This document shows positions 5,298 to 6,598 of a stretch of DNA of 6,598 nt, piece after piece. Every line of letters starts with the position of its first letter. The stretch's first letter is position 1. The translations under genes were made by a program, and so were the position numbers. The notes beneath the pieces were generated by a model, which was not told the DNA's origin, did no database searches, and saw nothing but the letters and a program-made list of their open reading frames with translations. Where the stretch lies: contig JAUVQP010000091.1 in assembly GCA_030598075.1 (NCBI GenBank), positions 1-6,598 on the forward strand. Reading direction: 5' to 3'. This DNA is from Miltoncostaeaceae bacterium (GTDB lineage: Bacteria; Actinomycetota; Thermoleophilia; Miltoncostaeales; Miltoncostaeaceae).

Positions 5298-5993
5298 TCA
5301 GTGCGAGAGGCTCTCTCCGGCCGGGGCGGCTTCCGCCTCGAGCGCCCGCAGGCGGAAGAACGTCAGCACCGCGGCGACGGCCCAGAACGGCCCGATGATC
5401 CCGTTGACGATCAGGCTGGAGAGGAGGCCTCCCACGAAGTTGGGCAGCGGGGAGAGGATGATCCCGATGATGATCGTGGCCACGATGACGATGAGGAAGG
5501 TCAGCAGCAGGACGCCGAGCGTCTGCCAGAAGTTGCGCACCACGAGGCTCCAGCTACGGCCGAGCGCGTCGAAGACGCCCCGTTTCTCGAGGACGATGGA
5601 CGGGAACACGACGAACCAGACCGTCGCCAGGGCGATTCCGGGGGCTATCAGGAGAACCAGCCCGATGGCCACCCCGATTCCGACGATGATTCCCGCCCCG
5701 ATGAGAGGCAGGATGTACGGGCGTGCTGCCGCCACCGTCTCGCCGATGGAGAAATCGATCCGGCCGTCCTGGACGTCCTCGACCGCTTTGACGATGGACC
5801 CGACGAGGAGCGCCTGGCCCAGAAAGAGGACGATGACCCCCAGCAGGGCACCCACGGCGCCGAGCAGGGAGAGCAGCCCCACGCCCACCGCGACGAAGAC
5901 GAAGATGGCGAGGCCGATGCTGACGAGGTGTTGCCAGTGCGCACCGTAGATCTTGACGGCGCTGCCGATGACCGCTGTTGGTTGCATGCCCAT
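5298..5993 (-). CDS. Polytopic membrane protein, GPDPase-membrane-domain/DUF975-like
   Basis: The 231-residue protein is mostly hydrophobic, with about five or six membrane segments: roughly residues 23-45, 46-68, 94-117, 120-134, 158-180 and 187-213. The segment APGIALATVWFVVFPSIVLE followed by GVFDALGRSWSLVVRNFWQTLGV (117-161) matches a pattern I know from the membrane domain of glycerophosphodiester phosphodiesterases and related YciC/DUF975-type proteins. No catalytic phosphodiesterase domain is attached, so only a structural or transport role in the envelope can be suggested. A short charged tail (217-231) is probably cytoplasmic. Starts at ATG 5993 and ATG 5987 are both possible. No clear Shine-Dalgarno precedes either, although a TAGGCT box lies seven bases before ATG 5987. 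It is the first gene of a probable two-gene transcript with the cyclophilin. Confidence 0.85.
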   Translation of the reverse strand: MGMQPTAVIGSAVKIYGAHWQHLVSIGLAIFVFVAVGVGLLSLLGAVGALLGVIVLFLGQALLVGSIVKAVEDVQDGRIDFSIGETVAAARPYILPLIGAGIIVGIGVAIGLVLLIAPGIALATVWFVVFPSIVLEKRGVFDALGRSWSLVVRNFWQTLGVLLLTFLIVIVATIIIGIILSPLPNFVGGLLSSLIVNGIIGPFWAVAAVLTFFRLRALEAEAAPAGESLSH

Positions 5994-6034
5994 CAGCCTA
6001 CCCGCGGGCGTCGGACGGCTTGCGCGCCGAGCAC
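5994..6034. promoter_or_regulatory. Short divergent promoter region, possible -10 box TAGGCT on the minus strand
   Basis: Only 41 bp separate the divergent membrane-protein and oxidoreductase starts. On the minus strand TAGGCT (5995-6000) fits a TAnnnT -10 element. Its distance of seven bases from ATG 5987 is what is expected for leaderless transcripts, which are common in Actinomycetota. No -35 match is seen, and nothing comparable is visible for the plus strand. Confidence 0.25.
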
Positions 6035-6598
6035 ATGAGCCGATCGCCCGATCTCGTGGTCGTCGGAGGGGGCATCGTGGGGCTCGGGGTCGCCCTCGCG
6101 GCGGCCCGCGACGGGCGCGCCGTGCGCCTGCTGGACCGGGCGTCGCTCGGGGGCGTCGCGACGCCCGTGTCGGGGGCGATCGTGCGCACCCACTACGAGC
6201 ACGCGCCGGACGCGCGCCTCGCTCTGGAGGGTCTTCGCACGTTCGAGCGCTTCGATGACGAGGTGGGGGGCGACGCGGGCTTTCGCGCGACGGGCTTCGT
6301 CCATGTCGCCGACGCGGCCGAGCGCGAGGACGGGCGGCTCGCCCGGCGCGTCGAGATGCTGCGGGGCGTGGGGGTCGACACGCGCCTGATCGACGCCGAC
6401 GAGCTCGGCGAGCTGGCCGCGGGCATCGTGGTCGAGGGCGTCGCGGAGGCGGCGTGGGAGCCACGCTCGGGCTACGCCGATCCCGTCCGCACCGCCGAGG
6501 CGGTCGCGGTCGCGGCAGAGCGCGCGGGCGCCGTGCTCTCGCCCGGGGTGCCGGTGAGATCGATCGTCGTGCGCTCCGGACGCGTCCGGAGCGTCGTG
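6035..6598 (+). CDS. FAD-dependent oxidoreductase (DAO family), N-terminal part, truncated by window end
   Basis: The open frame runs 188 codons to the window edge without a stop. It begins with a dinucleotide-binding fold: LVVVGGGIVGLGVA (7-20) with GxGxxG at G11-G16, and an acidic residue (D34) at the end of strand 2 to bind the FAD ribose. PVSGAIVRTHY (44-54) and later SGYADPVRTAEAVAVAAERAGA are typical of the D-amino-acid oxidase/sarcosine oxidase superfamily, in which flavin oxidises an amine or amino acid. About half of a usual 370-400-residue protein is present, so substrate class cannot be settled; a sarcosine/glycine-oxidase-like enzyme is the best guess. ATG 6035 lacks a strong Shine-Dalgarno. 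An in-frame TTG at 6020 would add five residues. It is divergent from the membrane-protein gene and has no visible functional link to the other genes here. Confidence 0.9.
   Translation, partial: MSRSPDLVVVGGGIVGLGVALAAARDGRAVRLLDRASLGGVATPVSGAIVRTHYEHAPDARLALEGLRTFERFDDEVGGDAGFRATGFVHVADAAEREDGRLARRVEMLRGVGVDTRLIDADELGELAAGIVVEGVAEAAWEPRSGYADPVRTAEAVAVAAERAGAVLSPGVPVRSIVVRSGRVRSVV

Noticed and set aside
5010..6038. 342-residue plus-strand frame rich in Asp, Glu and Gln
   Set aside because: It is antisense to the signal-peptide and membrane segments of the cyclophilin and membrane protein. The acidic low-complexity translation is what reversed hydrophobic codons produce.

Overview
The DNA is strongly GC-rich. 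Every convincing reading frame has G or C in most third codon positions. Several proteins (the Cys-rich 127-residue protein, the metallophosphoesterase/radical SAM protein and the stress-like protein) resemble families I associate with high-GC Actinomycetota, especially Thermoleophilia such as Solirubrobacterales and Gaiellales. That assignment is from memory of family signatures, not from a search.

Layout, left to right. (1) A few codons that may end an upstream gene overlap, as ATGA, the start of a 127-residue protein with nine cysteines (29-412, +). (2) A convergent minus-strand gene (468-1031) encodes a small membrane-associated protein with the His/Asp pattern of YdjM/DUF457-type hydrolases. 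(3) Divergent from it, a plus-strand run of three genes forms the centre of the window. The first is a 560-residue fusion of a metallophosphoesterase-like domain to a radical SAM domain (1089-2771). The second is a family 2 glycosyltransferase of the type called rSAM/selenodomain-associated transferase 2 (2843-3559). The third is a universal-stress-like protein with an unusual C-terminal half (3675-4463). A perfect 30-bp palindrome separates the first two. (4) A convergent minus-strand pair follows: a polytopic membrane protein (5993-5298), then a secreted lipoprotein cyclophilin (5271-4489). Their junction holds an inverted repeat that places the cyclophilin Shine-Dalgarno sequence in a hairpin loop. 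(5) Divergent from these, an FAD-dependent oxidoreductase starts at 6035 and runs off the window.

The central run is the most interesting part. In the metallophosphoesterase half, three of the four usual site-1 metal ligands and the catalytic histidine are replaced, while all four site-2 ligands remain. It may therefore be a binding or scaffold domain, or a one-metal enzyme, rather than an ordinary phosphatase. It is covalently joined to a radical SAM domain with an intact CxxxCxxC cluster and no visible SPASM cysteines. With the adjacent glycosyltransferase this suggests a radical-dependent pathway that makes or decorates a sugar-containing small molecule or lipid. The product cannot be deduced from the sequence. 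The membrane protein and cyclophilin look like envelope housekeeping genes and have no evident link to it. No tRNA, rRNA, CRISPR array, insertion sequence or phage gene was seen.
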